From Pseudomonas lijiangensis (GTDB taxonomy: Bacteria > Pseudomonadota > Gammaproteobacteria > Pseudomonadales > Pseudomonadaceae), in NCBI RefSeq assembly GCF_018968705.1, contig NZ_CP076668.1, positions 1,426,001 through 1,490,000 on the forward strand: 64,000 nt of DNA. Reading direction: 5' to 3'. Of this stretch, positions 36,369-46,326 are shown piece by piece (the stretch's first letter is position 1; every line of letters begins with the position of its first letter). The position numbers and the translations under genes are program-made. Below the pieces are notes generated by a model. That model saw only the letters and a program-made list of their open reading frames with translations, was not told where the DNA came from and did not search any database.

Positions 36369-37427
36369 GTGATTGAAGCTGATCGCCTGATTACCGCCAG
36401 CAGTGGCCGTGATCGTGAGGAACAACTGGACCGTGCCATTCGTCCTCTGAGCCTGGCTGACTACATCGGTCAGCCGACCGTGCGCGAGCAGATGGAATTG
36501 TTCATCCAGGCTGCGCGCGGGCGCAACGAGTCGCTGGATCACACCCTGATCTTCGGCCCGCCGGGGCTGGGCAAGACCACGCTGGCCAATATCATTGCCC
36601 AGGAAATGTCGGTGTCGATCAAGAGCACGTCCGGCCCTGTGCTGGAGCGTCCGGGTGACCTGGCGGCGATTCTGACCAATCTCGAACCTCACGACGTGCT
36701 GTTCATCGACGAAATCCATCGCCTGTCGCCAATCGTCGAAGAGGTTCTGTATCCGGCCATGGAAGACTTCCAGCTGGATATCATGATTGGCGAAGGTCCT
36801 GCGGCCCGCTCCATCAAGCTCGATCTGCCTCCTTTCACCCTGGTGGGGGCGACGACTCGCGCTGGCATGCTGACCAACCCGCTGCGTGACCGTTTCGGGA
36901 TCGTTCAGCGTCTGGAGTTCTACAGCATCGCCGACCTGTCGACCATTGTGTCGCGCTCAGCCGGTATTCTGGGGCTGGCCATCGAGCCGGAAGGGGCCTT
37001 TGAAATTGCCCGTCGTGCTCGTGGCACTCCCCGTATCGCCAACCGCCTGTTGCGACGCGTACGGGATTTCGCCCAGGTTCGCAGTAATGGCCACATCACC
37101 CGGCAAACGGCCGACAAGGCACTGAACCTGCTGGATGTCGACGAGCACGGTTTCGATCATCAGGACCGGCGCCTGCTGCTGACCATGATCGAGAAGTTCG
37201 ACGGCGGTCCTGTTGGCGTAGACAGCCTGGCGGCTGCCATCAGTGAGGAGCGGCACACCATCGAAGATGTGCTGGAACCCTATTTGATCCAGCAAGGCTA
37301 TATCATGCGCACACCGCGTGGACGGGTCGTTACCCGGCATGCCTACCTGCATTTCGGGTTGAACATTCCTTCGCGAATGGGCGAAATGCCAGCGTCGGAG
37401 GACTTTGCAGATGGCCCGACGTATTAA
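36369..37427 (+). CDS. ruvB: Holliday junction helicase RuvB
   Basis: RuvB is the AAA+ motor that drives branch migration. The 352-residue protein has Walker A ([14 protein letters not shown], near residues 60-73), Walker B ([11 protein letters not shown]), sensor 1 ([18 protein letters not shown] with the arginine finger) and the C-terminal winged helix. A GTG start directly abuts the ruvA stop. The late residues [15 protein letters not shown] are typical. Co-transcribed with ruvA and probably ruvC. Confidence 0.97.
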   Translation: MIEADRLITASSGRDREEQLDRAIRPLSLADYIGQPTVREQMELFIQAARGRNESLDHTLIFGPPGLGKTTLANIIAQEMSVSIKSTSGPVLERPGDLAAILTNLEPHDVLFIDEIHRLSPIVEEVLYPAMEDFQLDIMIGEGPAARSIKLDLPPFTLVGATTRAGMLTNPLRDRFGIVQRLEFYSIADLSTIVSRSAGILGLAIEPEGAFEIARRARGTPRIANRLLRRVRDFAQVRSNGHITRQTADKALNLLDVDEHGFDHQDRRLLLTMIEKFDGGPVGVDSLAAAISEERHTIEDVLEPYLIQQGYIMRTPRGRVVTRHAYLHFGLNIPSRMGEMPASEDFADGPTY

Positions 37428-37563
37428 TAGTGGCCATGAGCGACTTATTTGCACTTTTGATGGTCACACTGCCAGCGTGATGGCAGAAGCCATCAATAAG
37501 TGGCCAAACCATGAAAAACAGTTGCCTGACCCGATTGGCAACCCGAGGAGTAAGCACTAGAGT

Positions 37564-38031
37564 ATGCGCGCGCAAAACGGGGCTCCGTCGTTCGCACATC
37601 GCTGTCGCGTTTATTACGAGGACACGGATGCAGGCGGCATCGTCTACTACGTCAACTATTTGAAATTCATGGAGCGGGCTCGTACCGAGCAACTGCGAGA
37701 GCTGGGTTTTGCCCAGTCCGAGCTTGCGAAGGAGGACCTGCTGTTTGTCGTGCATTCAAGTGAGGCTCGTTATCACAAGCCTGCGCGTCTGGACGATGAG
37801 CTGCTGGTAAGCGCTGAAGTAATCGAATTGAACCGTGTCAGCCTGCGCTTCAAGCAGCAGGTCAGGCTGGCTGCGGATGCAACGCTGCTCTGTGAGGGGC
37901 AGTTTTTGGTGGCGTGTGTACGCGCCGATAGTTTGAAACCCCGGGCCATTCCCGAAGCTTTGCGAGCGGCCTTTGCCGGCCAGAGCGGCGCGGGCATACA
38001 TTCAGAGCAGGAGATAAAGCGTGGAAGCTAA
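37564..38031 (+). CDS. ybgC: Tol-Pal-associated acyl-CoA thioesterase YbgC
   Basis: YbgC is a hot-dog-fold thioesterase that hydrolyses acyl-CoA and associates with the Tol-Pal envelope operon. The 155-residue protein has the catalytic segment [24 protein letters not shown] (Asp near residue 20) and [20 protein letters not shown]. It is the first gene of the tol-pal run and overlaps tolQ by 11 bases. AGAG before ATG is a weak ribosome binding site. Confidence 0.93.
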   Translation: MRAQNGAPSFAHRCRVYYEDTDAGGIVYYVNYLKFMERARTEQLRELGFAQSELAKEDLLFVVHSSEARYHKPARLDDELLVSAEVIELNRVSLRFKQQVRLAADATLLCEGQFLVACVRADSLKPRAIPEALRAAFAGQSGAGIHSEQEIKRGS

Positions 38032-38716
38032 CGTAGTCGACCATTCCTCCATGTGGAGTTTGGTCAGCAATGCCAGCATTGTTGTTCAGTTGGTGATGCT
38101 GATGCTTGTGGCTGCTTCAGTCACTTCGTGGATCGTGATTTTTCAGCGCGGCAACATGCTGCGTGCCGGTCGACGCGCACTGGACAGCTTCGAGGAGCGT
38201 TTCTGGTCGGGCATCGATCTGTCCAAGCTGTATCGTCAGGCGGGCAGCAACCCTGACCCGGATTCCGGCGTCGAGCAGATCTTCCGTGCCGGCTTCAAGG
38301 AATTCTCCCGTCTGCGCCAGCAGGCTGGCGTCGATCCCGATGCCGTGATGGAAGGCGTGGCCCGTGCCATGCGCGTTGCGATCTCCCGCGAAGAAGAAAA
38401 GCTGGAAGCCGGCCTGCCGTTCCTGGCTACCGTAGGTTCCACCAGCCCTTATATCGGTCTGTTCGGTACGGTCTGGGGCATCATGAACTCCTTCCGCGGT
38501 CTGGCGACTGCACAGCAGGCAACCCTGGCCACTGTGGCGCCGGGTATTGCCGAGGCACTGATCGCAACGGCCATCGGCCTGTTCGCGGCCATTCCGGCTG
38601 TTATCGCCTACAACCGTTTTTCCGCTCGCAGCGAAACCCTGATCAGTCGTTACTACACGTTCGCCGAAGAATTCCAGGCGATCCTGCACCGTAAAGTGCA
38701 TACCAGCGAAGAGTGA
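38021..38716 (+). CDS. tolQ: Tol-Pal energy transducer subunit TolQ
   Basis: TolQ, with TolR, uses the proton gradient to energise TolA in the inner membrane. The 231-residue protein has an N-terminal helix ([20 protein letters not shown]), a large cytoplasmic loop, and two further helices including [17 protein letters not shown] and [17 protein letters not shown], homologous to ExbB. The GTG start at 38021 overlaps ybgC; an ATG at codon 11 is a less likely alternative. Confidence 0.96.
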   Translation: MEANVVDHSSMWSLVSNASIVVQLVMLMLVAASVTSWIVIFQRGNMLRAGRRALDSFEERFWSGIDLSKLYRQAGSNPDPDSGVEQIFRAGFKEFSRLRQQAGVDPDAVMEGVARAMRVAISREEEKLEAGLPFLATVGSTSPYIGLFGTVWGIMNSFRGLATAQQATLATVAPGIAEALIATAIGLFAAIPAVIAYNRFSARSETLISRYYTFAEEFQAILHRKVHTSEE

Positions 38717-38730
38717 GCAGGTAATTCCCC

Positions 38731-39195
38731 ATGGCTTTAATCGCTCGAGATCGTCGCAGAAAACGCAAGCCGGTCGCCGAAATGAACGTGGTGCCATACA
38801 TCGACGTGATGCTGGTGCTGCTCGTCATCTTCATGGTGACCGCTCCCATGATCAACCAGGGCGTGAAAGTCGACTTGCCCAAGGTCTCCAGCGAGGCTTT
38901 GCCGCAGGACAACAACAATCAGGTCCTGACCATTTCGATCAAGGCTGACAAGACCTACTACTGGAACCTTGGCAGCGAAGTCGATACCGACAAACAGATG
39001 GACAAGGCAATGACCCTGCCGCAACTGACCGCTGCCGTGACCAAGATAGTCGCTGCCGGTCGTGATGCAGGCAAGCAGACGCAGGTGTTCATTCGTGGTG
39101 ACAAGACCGTTGATTACGGTTCTGTCATGGGCACGATGGGCGGGCTGCAGAAAGCTGGTGTAGGGAATGTTGGCTTGATTACTGAGGCCCCCTGA
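38731..39195 (+). CDS. tolR: Tol-Pal energy transducer subunit TolR
   Basis: TolR is an ExbD-type single-span protein. The 154-residue sequence has a basic N-terminus (RDRRRKRKPVAEMNVVPY), one membrane helix with the proton-path Asp (YIDVMLVLLVIFMVTAP; Asp near residue 25) and a periplasmic domain ending LITEAP. It follows tolQ by 14 bp with AGCAGG as ribosome binding site and its TGA overlaps the tolA ATG by one base. Confidence 0.96.
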   Translation: MALIARDRRRKRKPVAEMNVVPYIDVMLVLLVIFMVTAPMINQGVKVDLPKVSSEALPQDNNNQVLTISIKADKTYYWNLGSEVDTDKQMDKAMTLPQLTAAVTKIVAAGRDAGKQTQVFIRGDKTVDYGSVMGTMGGLQKAGVGNVGLITEAP

Positions 39196-40247
39196 TGCAG
39201 CCGATTCGAGAGCCGTCCGCCTCGGAAAGCTACTTCTGGCCCTCTGTCTGGGCCGTTGGCCTGCATATCCTGATTTTTGGCATGCTTTTCGTGAGCTTTG
39301 CCATGACTCCCGAGTTGCCGGAGGCCAAGCCTGTGGTTCAGGCTACTCTGTATCAACTCAAGTCCAAGAGTCAGGCGACGACCCAGACCAACCAGAAGAT
39401 TGCCGGCGAGGCAAAGAAAGCCGCTGCACGACAGACTGAAGTCGAGCAGCTGGAGCAGAAGAAGATCGAGCAGCAGAAACAGGAAGCTGTAAAGGCTGCG
39501 GAACAAAAGAAAGAAGAGGCTGCTCAAAAAGCCGAAGAACAGAAGGCTGCTGACGAGGCGAAGAAAGCCGAGCAGAAAGCCGAGGAAGCCAAAAAGGCCG
39601 ATGACGCCAAGAAAGCTGCCGATGCGAAAAAGGCCGAAGAGAAACAATTGGCTGATGTAGCCAAGAAGAAGGCCGAAGAAGAGGCGAAGAAAAAAGCCGA
39701 GGAAGACGCCAAGAAGGCCGCCGCCGAGGAAGCCAAGAAACAGGCTGCCGATGAAGCGAAGAAAAAAGCGGCTGAAGACGCGAAGAAAAAGGCTGCCGAG
39801 GACGCCAAGAAGAAAGCTGCTGCCGACTCAGCCAAAAAGGCTCAGGAAGCTGCGCGCAAGGCTGCCGAGGACAAGAAGGCACAGGCTCTGGCCGACCTGC
39901 TTTCCGACAAGCCTCAGCGTCAACAGGCTCTGGCCGATGAAGTGGGCGATGAGGTAGCGGGTAACTTCGATGACCTGATTCGTCTGCGTGCATCCGAAGG
40001 CTGGGCTCGCCCACCCTCGGCGCGCAAAGGCATGGCAGTGGTATTGCAGATCGGCATGTTGCCGGACGGCACAGTGACTTCGGTGACTATTGCCAGGTCC
40101 AGTGGTGACGGTCCGTTCGACAGTTCGGCAGTGGCAGCGGTCAAGAATATTGGTCGTTTGACAGAAATGCAGGGTTTGAAGCCAGCGGACTTCGCTCCCT
40201 ATCGTTCATTCAAGATGACATTCACACCTGAGGATCTAGCCTTGTGA
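39195..40247 (+). CDS. tolA: Tol-Pal spanning protein TolA
   Basis: TolA bridges the inner and outer membranes and is the receptor for colicins and filamentous phage. The 350-residue protein has one N-terminal membrane helix ([18 protein letters not shown]), a long helical domain II of Ala/Lys/Glu-rich repeats (about residues 70-235; KKAAEEAKK-type), and a globular C-terminal domain III ending [18 protein letters not shown]. The repeats are likely coiled coil and give skewed, simple-sequence DNA. Overlaps tolR by one base and tolB by four. Confidence 0.95.
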   Translation: MQPIREPSASESYFWPSVWAVGLHILIFGMLFVSFAMTPELPEAKPVVQATLYQLKSKSQATTQTNQKIAGEAKKAAARQTEVEQLEQKKIEQQKQEAVKAAEQKKEEAAQKAEEQKAADEAKKAEQKAEEAKKADDAKKAADAKKAEEKQLADVAKKKAEEEAKKKAEEDAKKAAAEEAKKQAADEAKKKAAEDAKKKAAEDAKKKAAADSAKKAQEAARKAAEDKKAQALADLLSDKPQRQQALADEVGDEVAGNFDDLIRLRASEGWARPPSARKGMAVVLQIGMLPDGTVTSVTIARSSGDGPFDSSAVAAVKNIGRLTEMQGLKPADFAPYRSFKMTFTPEDLAL

Positions 40248-41545
40248 TTAACCTTCTTCGAGGACTGCTTTTGGTTCTTTGCTGTGCGGCGGGCTTAGCC
40301 GTTGCGGAAGAAAAGAACATCATGGTCACCAGCGGAAGTGACCGCGCCACTCCGATTGCTGTGGTGCCTTTTGGCTGGCAGGGCGGCAATGTGCTGCCTG
40401 AGGACATGGCCGATATCGTGAGTAACGACCTGCGCAACTCGGGTTACTACTCGCCGATTCCAAAACAGAACATGATCAGCCTGCCGACCCAGGCAAGCGA
40501 AATCATCTTCCGTGACTGGAAGGCCCTGAATGCGCAGTACGTCATGGTCGGCAACATCGTCCCTGCGGGCGGTCGTCTGCAGATCCAGTACGCTCTGTTC
40601 AACGTGGCCACCGAGCAGCAGGTCCTGACCGGCAGCGTGTCGGGCACCAATGACCAGTTGCGGGACATGGCGCACTACATCGCCGACCAGTCGTTCGAAA
40701 AACTGACCGGCATCAAGGGCGCGTTCTCCACCCGCATGCTGTACGTGACCGCCGAACGCTTCTCGGAAAGCAACACCCGTTACACCCTGCAACGTTCGGA
40801 CTACGACGGTGCACGTGCTGTAACGCTGCTGCAGTCCCGTGAGCCGATCCTGTCGCCACGCTTTGCGCCGGATGGCAAGCGTATCGCCTACGTATCGTTC
40901 GAGCAGAAGCGTCCACGTATTTTCGTGCAGCACATCGACACCGGTCGTCGTGAGCAGATCACCAACTTCGAAGGCCTCAACGGCGCGCCTGCATGGTCGC
41001 CCGATGGCGGCAAGCTGGCGTTCGTACTGTCCAAGGACGGCAACCCCGAGGTTTACGTGATCAACCTGGCTTCCCGTCAGCTGACTCGCGTGACCAACGA
41101 TTCGTCCATCGATACCGAACCGTTTTTCGGCAAGGACGGCTCTACGCTGTACTTCACGTCGGACCGTGGCGGCAAGCCACAGATCTACAAGACCAACATC
41201 AATGGCGGTGGTGCCGAGCGTGTAACGTTCGTGGGTAACTACAATGCCAACCCGAAATTGTCAGCCGATGAAAAGACGCTGGTAATGATTCACCGGCAGG
41301 ACGGCTTCACGAATTTCAAGGTAGCGGTACAGGATTTGGCTCGCGGAAGTGTAAAAATCCTTACAGATAGCAACCTTGATGAGTCGCCTACTGTTGCGCC
41401 CAACGGCACCATGGTAATCTACGCCACCCGCCAGCAGGGCCGGGGAGTCTTGATGCTCGTGTCCATTAACGGACGCGTAAGGCTCCCGCTTCCTACCGCT
41501 CAAGGCGAAGTCAGAGAACCTTCCTGGTCCCCTTACCTGAACTGA
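40244..41545 (+). CDS. tolB: Periplasmic Tol-Pal beta-propeller protein TolB
   Basis: TolB binds Pal and shuttles between it and TolA. The 433-residue protein has a signal peptide ([21 protein letters not shown], cleaved before EEKN), an N-terminal alpha/beta domain, and a six-bladed propeller of WD-like repeats ([77 protein letters not shown]). GTG start with a four-base overlap with tolA. Confidence 0.96.
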   Translation: MINLLRGLLLVLCCAAGLAVAEEKNIMVTSGSDRATPIAVVPFGWQGGNVLPEDMADIVSNDLRNSGYYSPIPKQNMISLPTQASEIIFRDWKALNAQYVMVGNIVPAGGRLQIQYALFNVATEQQVLTGSVSGTNDQLRDMAHYIADQSFEKLTGIKGAFSTRMLYVTAERFSESNTRYTLQRSDYDGARAVTLLQSREPILSPRFAPDGKRIAYVSFEQKRPRIFVQHIDTGRREQITNFEGLNGAPAWSPDGGKLAFVLSKDGNPEVYVINLASRQLTRVTNDSSIDTEPFFGKDGSTLYFTSDRGGKPQIYKTNINGGGAERVTFVGNYNANPKLSADEKTLVMIHRQDGFTNFKVAVQDLARGSVKILTDSNLDESPTVAPNGTMVIYATRQQGRGVLMLVSINGRVRLPLPTAQGEVREPSWSPYLN

Positions 41546-41597
41546 CGCGGCGCTACACGATTTGCTTAACACACTGGGGTTCATTAGGAGTTTCAAG

Positions 41598-42095
41598 ATG
41601 GAAATGTTGAAGTTTGGTAAGTTTGCTGCGCTGGCTCTGGCCATGGCTGTAGCTGTTGGTTGCTCGTCCAAAGGCGGCGATAACGCTGGCGCTGGCGCTG
41701 TTGACCCTAACGCTGGTTACGGTGCCAACACTGGCGCTGTAGATGGCAGCCTGAGCGAAGAAGCTGCTCTGCGTGCAATCACCACCTTCTACTTCGAATA
41801 CGACAGTTCGGATCTGAAGCCAGAAGCACTGCGTGCTCTGGACGTGCATGCCAAGGACCTGAAAGCAAACGGCGCTCGCGTCGTTCTGGAAGGCAACACC
41901 GACGAGCGTGGTACTCGTGAGTACAACATGGCTCTGGGCGAGCGTCGTGCGAAAGCCGTTCAACGCTACCTGGTTCTGCAAGGTGTTTCCCCAGCTCAGC
42001 TGGAACTGGTTTCCTACGGCGAAGAGCGTCCAGTTGCTACCGGCAACGACGAGCAGTCCTGGGCTCAAAACCGTCGCGTCGAACTGCGTAAGTAA
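41598..42095 (+). CDS. pal: Peptidoglycan-associated lipoprotein Pal
   Basis: Pal is anchored in the outer membrane and binds peptidoglycan through its OmpA-like domain. The 165-residue protein has a lipoprotein signal with lipobox (AVAVGCSS, Cys near residue 22) and the OmpA-like core [22 protein letters not shown] and [19 protein letters not shown], which contains the DAP-binding Asp and Arg. The ATG at 41598 follows TTAGGAGT; an earlier ATG in the same frame is discounted because it precedes the signal peptide. Confidence 0.96.
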   Translation: MEMLKFGKFAALALAMAVAVGCSSKGGDNAGAGAVDPNAGYGANTGAVDGSLSEEAALRAITTFYFEYDSSDLKPEALRALDVHAKDLKANGARVVLEGNTDERGTREYNMALGERRAKAVQRYLVLQGVSPAQLELVSYGEERPVATGNDEQSWAQNRRVELRK

Positions 42096-42101
42096 TTTGA
42101 C

Positions 42102-42917
42102 ATGCGAACGTGCCGACGTGCTCTAACCGTTTTGGCCCTCACTCTCCCGCTTTCAGCGTGGGGTGCGGTTCCCGTGGTCGATGACAATTCTGGCTCTGGC
42201 AGCAGCAGTTATCCGCCAGCTGGTTATGGCACGTCCGGCGCCTATGCCGGGGGAGGGGTTTCGGCCCCGACCTCGGCAAATGGTCAGCTGTTCATGCAAT
42301 TGCAGCAAATGCAGGAAGAAATCGCGCGCTTGCGTGGTCTCGTTGAAGTCCAGCAGAACGATATTCAGCGCATGAAGCAGGAAGCGCTGGAGCGTTATCA
42401 GGATCTCGACTCGCGTATCTCCAGTGGCGCAGCCGCTGCAGCTACCAATAATTCCCAACCTTCTGGCGGCAGTATCGACGCCAGCGGGACGCCTTCGGCC
42501 CCAGCGGCCCAGGCTCCGGCAGCAGGCACAGAGCCTCCTGATCCGGCGAAGGAAAAGCTCTATTACGAAGCTGCCTTCGATTTGATCAAGGCCAAGGATT
42601 TCGATAAAGCCAGCCAGGCTTTTACCGCTTTCCTGCGCAAGTACCCAAACAGCTCGTATGCGGGCAACGCCCAATACTGGCTGGGTGAAGTGAACCTGGC
42701 CAAAGGCGACCTTCAAGGCGCTGGTCAGGCATTTGCCAAGGTCAGTCAGTTGTACCCGAAGCACGCCAAGGTGCCTGATTCGCTTTACAAGCTTGCCGAT
42801 GTCGAGCGTCGCCTCGGTCACACCGACAAGGTCAAAGGCATCCTGCAGCAAGTCGTGGCCCAATATCCAGGCACTTCGGCTGCACAATTGGCACAGCGGG
42901 ATCTTCAGCGTCTCTGA
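42102..42917 (+). CDS. cpoB: Cell division coordinator CpoB (YbgF)
   Basis: CpoB links Tol-Pal function to PBP1b peptidoglycan synthesis. The 271-residue periplasmic protein has a signal peptide (ending WGAVP), a low-complexity segment, an N-terminal coiled coil for trimerisation (LFMQLQQMQEEIARLRGLVEVQQNDIQRM), and C-terminal TPR repeats (KLYYEAAFDLIKAKDFDKASQAFTAFLRKYP and following). It is 6 bp downstream of pal and ends the operon at a terminator. Confidence 0.94.
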   Translation: MRTCRRALTVLALTLPLSAWGAVPVVDDNSGSGSSSYPPAGYGTSGAYAGGGVSAPTSANGQLFMQLQQMQEEIARLRGLVEVQQNDIQRMKQEALERYQDLDSRISSGAAAAATNNSQPSGGSIDASGTPSAPAAQAPAAGTEPPDPAKEKLYYEAAFDLIKAKDFDKASQAFTAFLRKYPNSSYAGNAQYWLGEVNLAKGDLQGAGQAFAKVSQLYPKHAKVPDSLYKLADVERRLGHTDKVKGILQQVVAQYPGTSAAQLAQRDLQRL

Positions 42918-42939
42918 TGCCTGAGCCCGTCATTCAAGA

Positions 42940-42966
42940 AAGCCGCGCTTGTCGCGGCTTTTTTCG
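42940..42966 (+). terminator. Terminator of the tol-pal-cpoB operon
   Basis: AAGCCGCG and CGCGGCTT arms with a CTTGT loop, followed by TTTTTT. Confidence 0.88.
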
Positions 42967-43088
42967 TTAGAATTTCGCACCCGAAATTCCGGTAATTATT
43001 ACGCTTCACTGGATTCTGCGAGTGCAGGGTGCCTTGAAGTGCCTGACGGAGGCGGACGGCCTGTTTAGCTGTTACGCCCGTGGCCCAT

Positions 43089-43736
43089 ATGCAAGACACA
43101 TTACGTATCACCGAAATCTTTTACTCGTTGCAGGGTGAAACTCGTACGGCTGGGTTGCCCACCGTATTCGTGCGCCTCACGGGTTGCCCGCTGCGCTGCC
43201 AGTATTGCGACAGTGCCTATGCATTCAGCGGCGGAAAGATCCTGTCGCTGGAAGACATCCTTGAGCAGGTTGCTGCCTATCGTCCGCGTTATGTCTGTGT
43301 AACCGGTGGCGAACCTCTTGCCCAGCCCAATGCCATTCCCTTGCTCGAGCGTCTGTGTGACGCCGGCTACGAGGTTTCGCTGGAAACCAGCGGTGCCCTG
43401 GATATCTCGGCTGTAGACAGTCGTGTCAGCCGCGTCGTCGATCTGAAGACGCCTGGCTCGCTGGAAGTCTCTCGCAACCGCTACGAAAACATGGAATTGC
43501 TGACGCCCAACGATCAGGTCAAGTTCGTGATCTGTTCCAGGGACGACTATGACTGGGCTGTCTCCAAGCTGATTCAGTACGGGCTGGACAAGCGTGCAGG
43601 TGAAGTGCTGTTCTCTGCCAGCCACCATGAGCTGAAAGGCCGTGACCTGGCCGACTGGATCGTGGCAGACAACCTGCCGGTCCGCTTGCAGATGCAGTTG
43701 CATAAAATTCTTTGGGACGACGAGCCGGGGCGCTGA
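43089..43736 (+). CDS. queE: 7-carboxy-7-deazaguanine synthase QueE
   Basis: QueE is a radical-SAM enzyme that forms 7-carboxy-7-deazaguanine in queuosine synthesis. The 215-residue protein has the N-terminal [12 protein letters not shown], the radical-SAM cysteines in [35 protein letters not shown] and [10 protein letters not shown]. The short C-x3-C-x2-C spacing is the family form. Start MQDTLRITE at 43089; a GTG three codons upstream is less likely. QueC follows, giving a two-gene queuosine unit. Confidence 0.95.
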   Translation: MQDTLRITEIFYSLQGETRTAGLPTVFVRLTGCPLRCQYCDSAYAFSGGKILSLEDILEQVAAYRPRYVCVTGGEPLAQPNAIPLLERLCDAGYEVSLETSGALDISAVDSRVSRVVDLKTPGSLEVSRNRYENMELLTPNDQVKFVICSRDDYDWAVSKLIQYGLDKRAGEVLFSASHHELKGRDLADWIVADNLPVRLQMQLHKILWDDEPGR

Positions 43737-43753
43737 AAATGAGTGAATTGACC

Positions 43754-44428
43754 ATGACCGAGAAACGAGCCGTAATCCTGCTGTCCGGCGGGCTTGATTC
43801 AGCTACTGTCGTTGCCATGGCCCGTGCCGAAGGTTACGCCTGCTACACCATGAGTTTCGACTATGGCCAGCGCCACCGGGCAGAGCTGAACGCTGCTGCA
43901 CGTGTCGCTCGGGACCTGGGCGCCATCGAGCACAAGGTCATCGGCCTCAACCTCAATGGCATCGGTGGTTCGGCATTGACCGACAGCTCCATTGCCGTTC
44001 CCGAGGCACCGACTGAAGGTATTCCGGTCACTTACGTGCCAGCGCGCAATACCGTGTTCCTGTCCCTGGCTCTCGGCTGGGCAGAAGTGCTGGAAGCCCG
44101 CGACATCTTTATCGGCGTCAATGCCGTGGACTATTCGGGCTACCCGGATTGTCGTCCCGAGTTCGTCGAGTCGTTCGAGCGCATGGCCAATCTGGCCACC
44201 AAGGCCGGTGTGGAAGGTCAGGGCTTCACTATCCGTGCGCCGCTGCAAAACCTCAGCAAGTCCGACATCGTCAAGGCGGGTGTGGCTCTGGGCGTCGATT
44301 ACGGACTGACCGTTTCCTGCTATCAGGCCGATGATGAAGGTCGTGCCTGTGGCAAATGCGACAGCTGCCGCCTGCGCGCAGAAGGCTTCGCAGCCGCTGG
44401 TGTTGCAGACCCGACACGCTATTTTTAA
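43754..44428 (+). CDS. queC: 7-cyano-7-deazaguanine synthase QueC
   Basis: QueC converts carboxy-deazaguanine to preQ0 with ATP and ammonia. The 224-residue protein has the PP-loop [13 protein letters not shown] near residue 11, [28 protein letters not shown] and C-terminal zinc cysteines [21 protein letters not shown] prefer MTEKRAVIL at 43754; an ATG five codons earlier (43739), just after the queE stop, is also usable. Confidence 0.95.
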   Translation: MTEKRAVILLSGGLDSATVVAMARAEGYACYTMSFDYGQRHRAELNAAARVARDLGAIEHKVIGLNLNGIGGSALTDSSIAVPEAPTEGIPVTYVPARNTVFLSLALGWAEVLEARDIFIGVNAVDYSGYPDCRPEFVESFERMANLATKAGVEGQGFTIRAPLQNLSKSDIVKAGVALGVDYGLTVSCYQADDEGRACGKCDSCRLRAEGFAAAGVADPTRYF

Positions 44429-44446
44429 ATTTTTTACAGAAAGGTG

Positions 44447-44474
44447 TTGAATTACTGATAGAAATCAGTAATAT
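44447..44474 (+). promoter_or_regulatory. Sigma70 promoter of tRNA-Lys
   Basis: TTGAAT and TAATAT separated by 16 bp, with the tRNA 5' end 18 bp after the -10. Confidence 0.65.
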
Positions 44475-44491
44475 ACGCGCCACGCAACAGA

Positions 44492-44567
44492 GGGTCGTTA
44501 GCTCAGTTGGTAGAGCAGTTGGCTTTTAACCAATTGGTCGTAGGTTCGAATCCTACACGACCCACCA
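44492..44567 (+). tRNA. tRNA-Lys (TTT)
   Basis: A 76-nt cloverleaf starting GGGTCGTTAGCTCAGTTGGT with anticodon TTT at 44525-44527 in loop CTTTTAA, T-arm GGTTCGAATCC and encoded CCA. Confidence 0.97.
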
Positions 44568-44574
44568 TTTCCTT

Positions 44575-44599
44575 GGCCTTGAGCGACATGTTCAAGGCC
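44575..44599 (+). terminator. Hairpin after tRNA-Lys
   Basis: Perfect 8-bp arms GGCCTTGA/TCAAGGCC 7 bp past the tRNA; no T run follows, so it may act only as a processing or weak termination signal. Confidence 0.35.
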
Positions 44600-44716
44600 T
44601 GCCAAAAAGATCCAGTCACGCGATCTTATCCGAAACAAAATCCTTACTGCACTTCCAATAAAGCAACATATCTGCTTTCGATGCTATAGGTTTTCCTGCA
44701 ATACCTCCCATACTTT

Positions 44717-44779
44717 TTGCAGCTTGCAGCTTGCAGCTTGCAGCTTGCAGCTTGCAGCTTGCAGCTTGCAGCTTGCAGC
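44717..44779. repeat. Nine tandem copies of a 7-bp unit (TTGCAGC)
   Basis: TTGCAGC is repeated nine times without error over 63 bp. Seen from the minus strand the unit is GCTGCAA. It lies just beyond the hairpin downstream of the DUF4142 gene, in the 247-bp gap after tRNA-Lys, and is non-coding as far as can be judged. Confidence 0.95.
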
Positions 44780-44806
44780 TTCGCCAGACCCGCAAGTCTG
44801 GCGAAG
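44779..44806 (-). terminator. Hairpin downstream of the DUF4142 gene
   Basis: Perfect 11-bp arms CTTCGCCAGAC/GTCTGGCGAAG with a 6-nt loop, 8 bp after the stop. The minus-strand continuation is the TTGCAGC array rather than a T run, so intrinsic termination is atypical. Confidence 0.45.
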
Positions 44807-44814
44807 CGCGAGCT

Positions 44815-45330
44815 TCAATTGCCGGTGTCGCCACCATGAACTTTTGCCAGCTCCTTCGCATGAGCGAGATGTTCCTTCAGTTTGGGCAGTGTATCTGCAG
44901 CGAAAGCCTTGAGTTCGGCGTCCTCGCCGTTTGCCGCTTCCTCCTCGAAGAGGGCGATGGTTTCCTCGTGAGCCTTCACCTGATTATTGATATATGCCCG
45001 ATCGAAAGGCTTGGCGTCGCGTAGTTCCAACATCATCGACTTCATTTTATCCATCATTGTCGTGTCATCCGAAACCTCCAGATTCTTGCTTTCGGCCAGG
45101 GCCTTGAGCTTGTTGTTGGCTGCCGTGTGGTCCTGGACCATCTGTCTGGCAAATTTTTTCACATCCTCAGAGCTGCCTTTTTCCTGCGCAAGCTTGCCCG
45201 CTTCCACTTCGGCAATGCCTTTGGCAGAGGCATCCTCCACGAAGTCGTCGCTATCCTGAGCGGCGATGGCCGTCTGGCCAGCCAGAGAAATCAACAGTGC
45301 GAGTGCGGATGTTTTGATTAAGTGAGCCAT
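44815..45330 (-). CDS. DUF4142 periplasmic protein
   Basis: The 171-residue product has a signal peptide (MAHLIKTSALALLISLAGQTAIAAQ) and the DUF4142 helical bundle, with KFARQMVQDHTAANNKLKALAES and KAHEETIALFEEEAANGEDAELKAFAADTLPKLKEHLAHAKEL, whose His residues recall the ferritin-like/Dps-like fold of the family. Function is unknown; these proteins are often stress-induced. MAHLIK at 45330 is taken as start because the signal peptide begins there and AGGAAGGAT precedes it. Confidence 0.85.
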   Translation of the reverse strand: MAHLIKTSALALLISLAGQTAIAAQDSDDFVEDASAKGIAEVEAGKLAQEKGSSEDVKKFARQMVQDHTAANNKLKALAESKNLEVSDDTTMMDKMKSMMLELRDAKPFDRAYINNQVKAHEETIALFEEEAANGEDAELKAFAADTLPKLKEHLAHAKELAKVHGGDTGN

Positions 45331-45561
45331 TTGATCCTTCCTTTTATCAGTCTTATGGGGCATGCATGTACGGCTTGTATGAGTTCGGACTGAGGGGGTT
45401 CTCGATTCGTTCAGCCTTTTTCCCGAAGTGCATGCGCCTGATCGGCCCGTTTTCATACCTGCTGTCCCCTGACTGGCAGAAAGTCGAAACCTGGCGGTAG
45501 GCGAGGGTTCTGAACCTTGTTGTCGTCACCGGTTCGACCTCGAACGGTCAGGGAGGGGAAG

Positions 45562-46326
45562 ATGAAGGGTTTCAATTGGCGTATAGCGCTGGAGTGTTCA
45601 ACCGTTTCGCTGTGCCTGGGGATGTTGCTGGCATGTGGCGAGAGCAATACACGATCTGCAGTGGTGGCGCCGGGGGAAGCCAAGGCGCCGCTGACCCAGG
45701 CGCTTGATGTGGGTGCGGATGCGTTGCAGAGTCGTCCGCCCATCAATGAACTGAATGCCTACCTCAACGGTTTCCATTTTTACAATGGCCGCATGCAAGA
45801 CCAGATGGAAGCCCATCATTACTGCTCGATCCTTAACGAAGAGGTCATTCAGTGCACGATTTTCGACGGCAATATGAAAGATGCCAAGTTGATGGGCGTG
45901 GAGTACATCATCAGCGAGCAACTGTTCAGCACGCTTCCCGAACAGGAAAAGGCGCTCTGGCATAGCCATGTGCATGAGGTCAAATCCGGCCAGCTATTCG
46001 CGCCGGGTATCCCGCAGCCGGCAGAGCATGCGTTGATGGAAAAGCTTGTGGGGACCTACGGCAAGACGTGGCATACCTGGCATACCGATATGGATAAGCA
46101 ACTGCCGCTGGGCGTTCCTCAATTGATGATGGGCTTTACCGCTGATGGTCAGGCAGATGAGAAGAGGGTGTCAGAGCGTGATGAGCGGTTTGGCAGCAGC
46201 AGTGCTGAACGAAAGGCTGCCAGGGCCGATATCGTTGCACCCGCGGTGTTGCCGGGCGCTGATGCGTGGCGCGAAGGGCGGGTGATACAGATTCAGGACC
46301 CTACGGTTAGTCAGCCTCACAAATAG
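45562..46326 (+). CDS. DUF1264 (oil-body-associated-protein-like) lipoprotein
   Basis: The 254-residue product starts with a lipoprotein signal (lipobox LLACGES, Cys near residue 25) and contains the DUF1264 domain: HHYCSILNEEVIQCTIFDGN, LMGVEYIISEQLFSTLPEQEKALWHSHVHEVKSGQL, and HALMEKLVGTYGKTWHTWHTD. The family includes plant OBAP proteins; no bacterial function is established. The WHSH and HTWH clusters suggest metal binding. GGGAGGGGAAG provides an excellent ribosome binding site for the ATG at 45562. It is divergent from the DUF4142 gene with 231 bp between. Confidence 0.82.
   Translation: MKGFNWRIALECSTVSLCLGMLLACGESNTRSAVVAPGEAKAPLTQALDVGADALQSRPPINELNAYLNGFHFYNGRMQDQMEAHHYCSILNEEVIQCTIFDGNMKDAKLMGVEYIISEQLFSTLPEQEKALWHSHVHEVKSGQLFAPGIPQPAEHALMEKLVGTYGKTWHTWHTDMDKQLPLGVPQLMMGFTADGQADEKRVSERDERFGSSSAERKAARADIVAPAVLPGADAWREGRVIQIQDPTVSQPHK

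Noticed and set aside
43000..43088. preQ1 riboswitch upstream of queE
   Set aside because: No recognisable preQ1-I or preQ1-II conserved core could be found in the leader.
44717..44779. TTGCAGC array as a CRISPR-like repeat or a coding repeat
   Set aside because: There are no spacers, and the frames it opens (Leu-Gln-Leu-Ala-Ala-Cys-Ser repeats) lack ribosome binding sites and do not continue into a protein.
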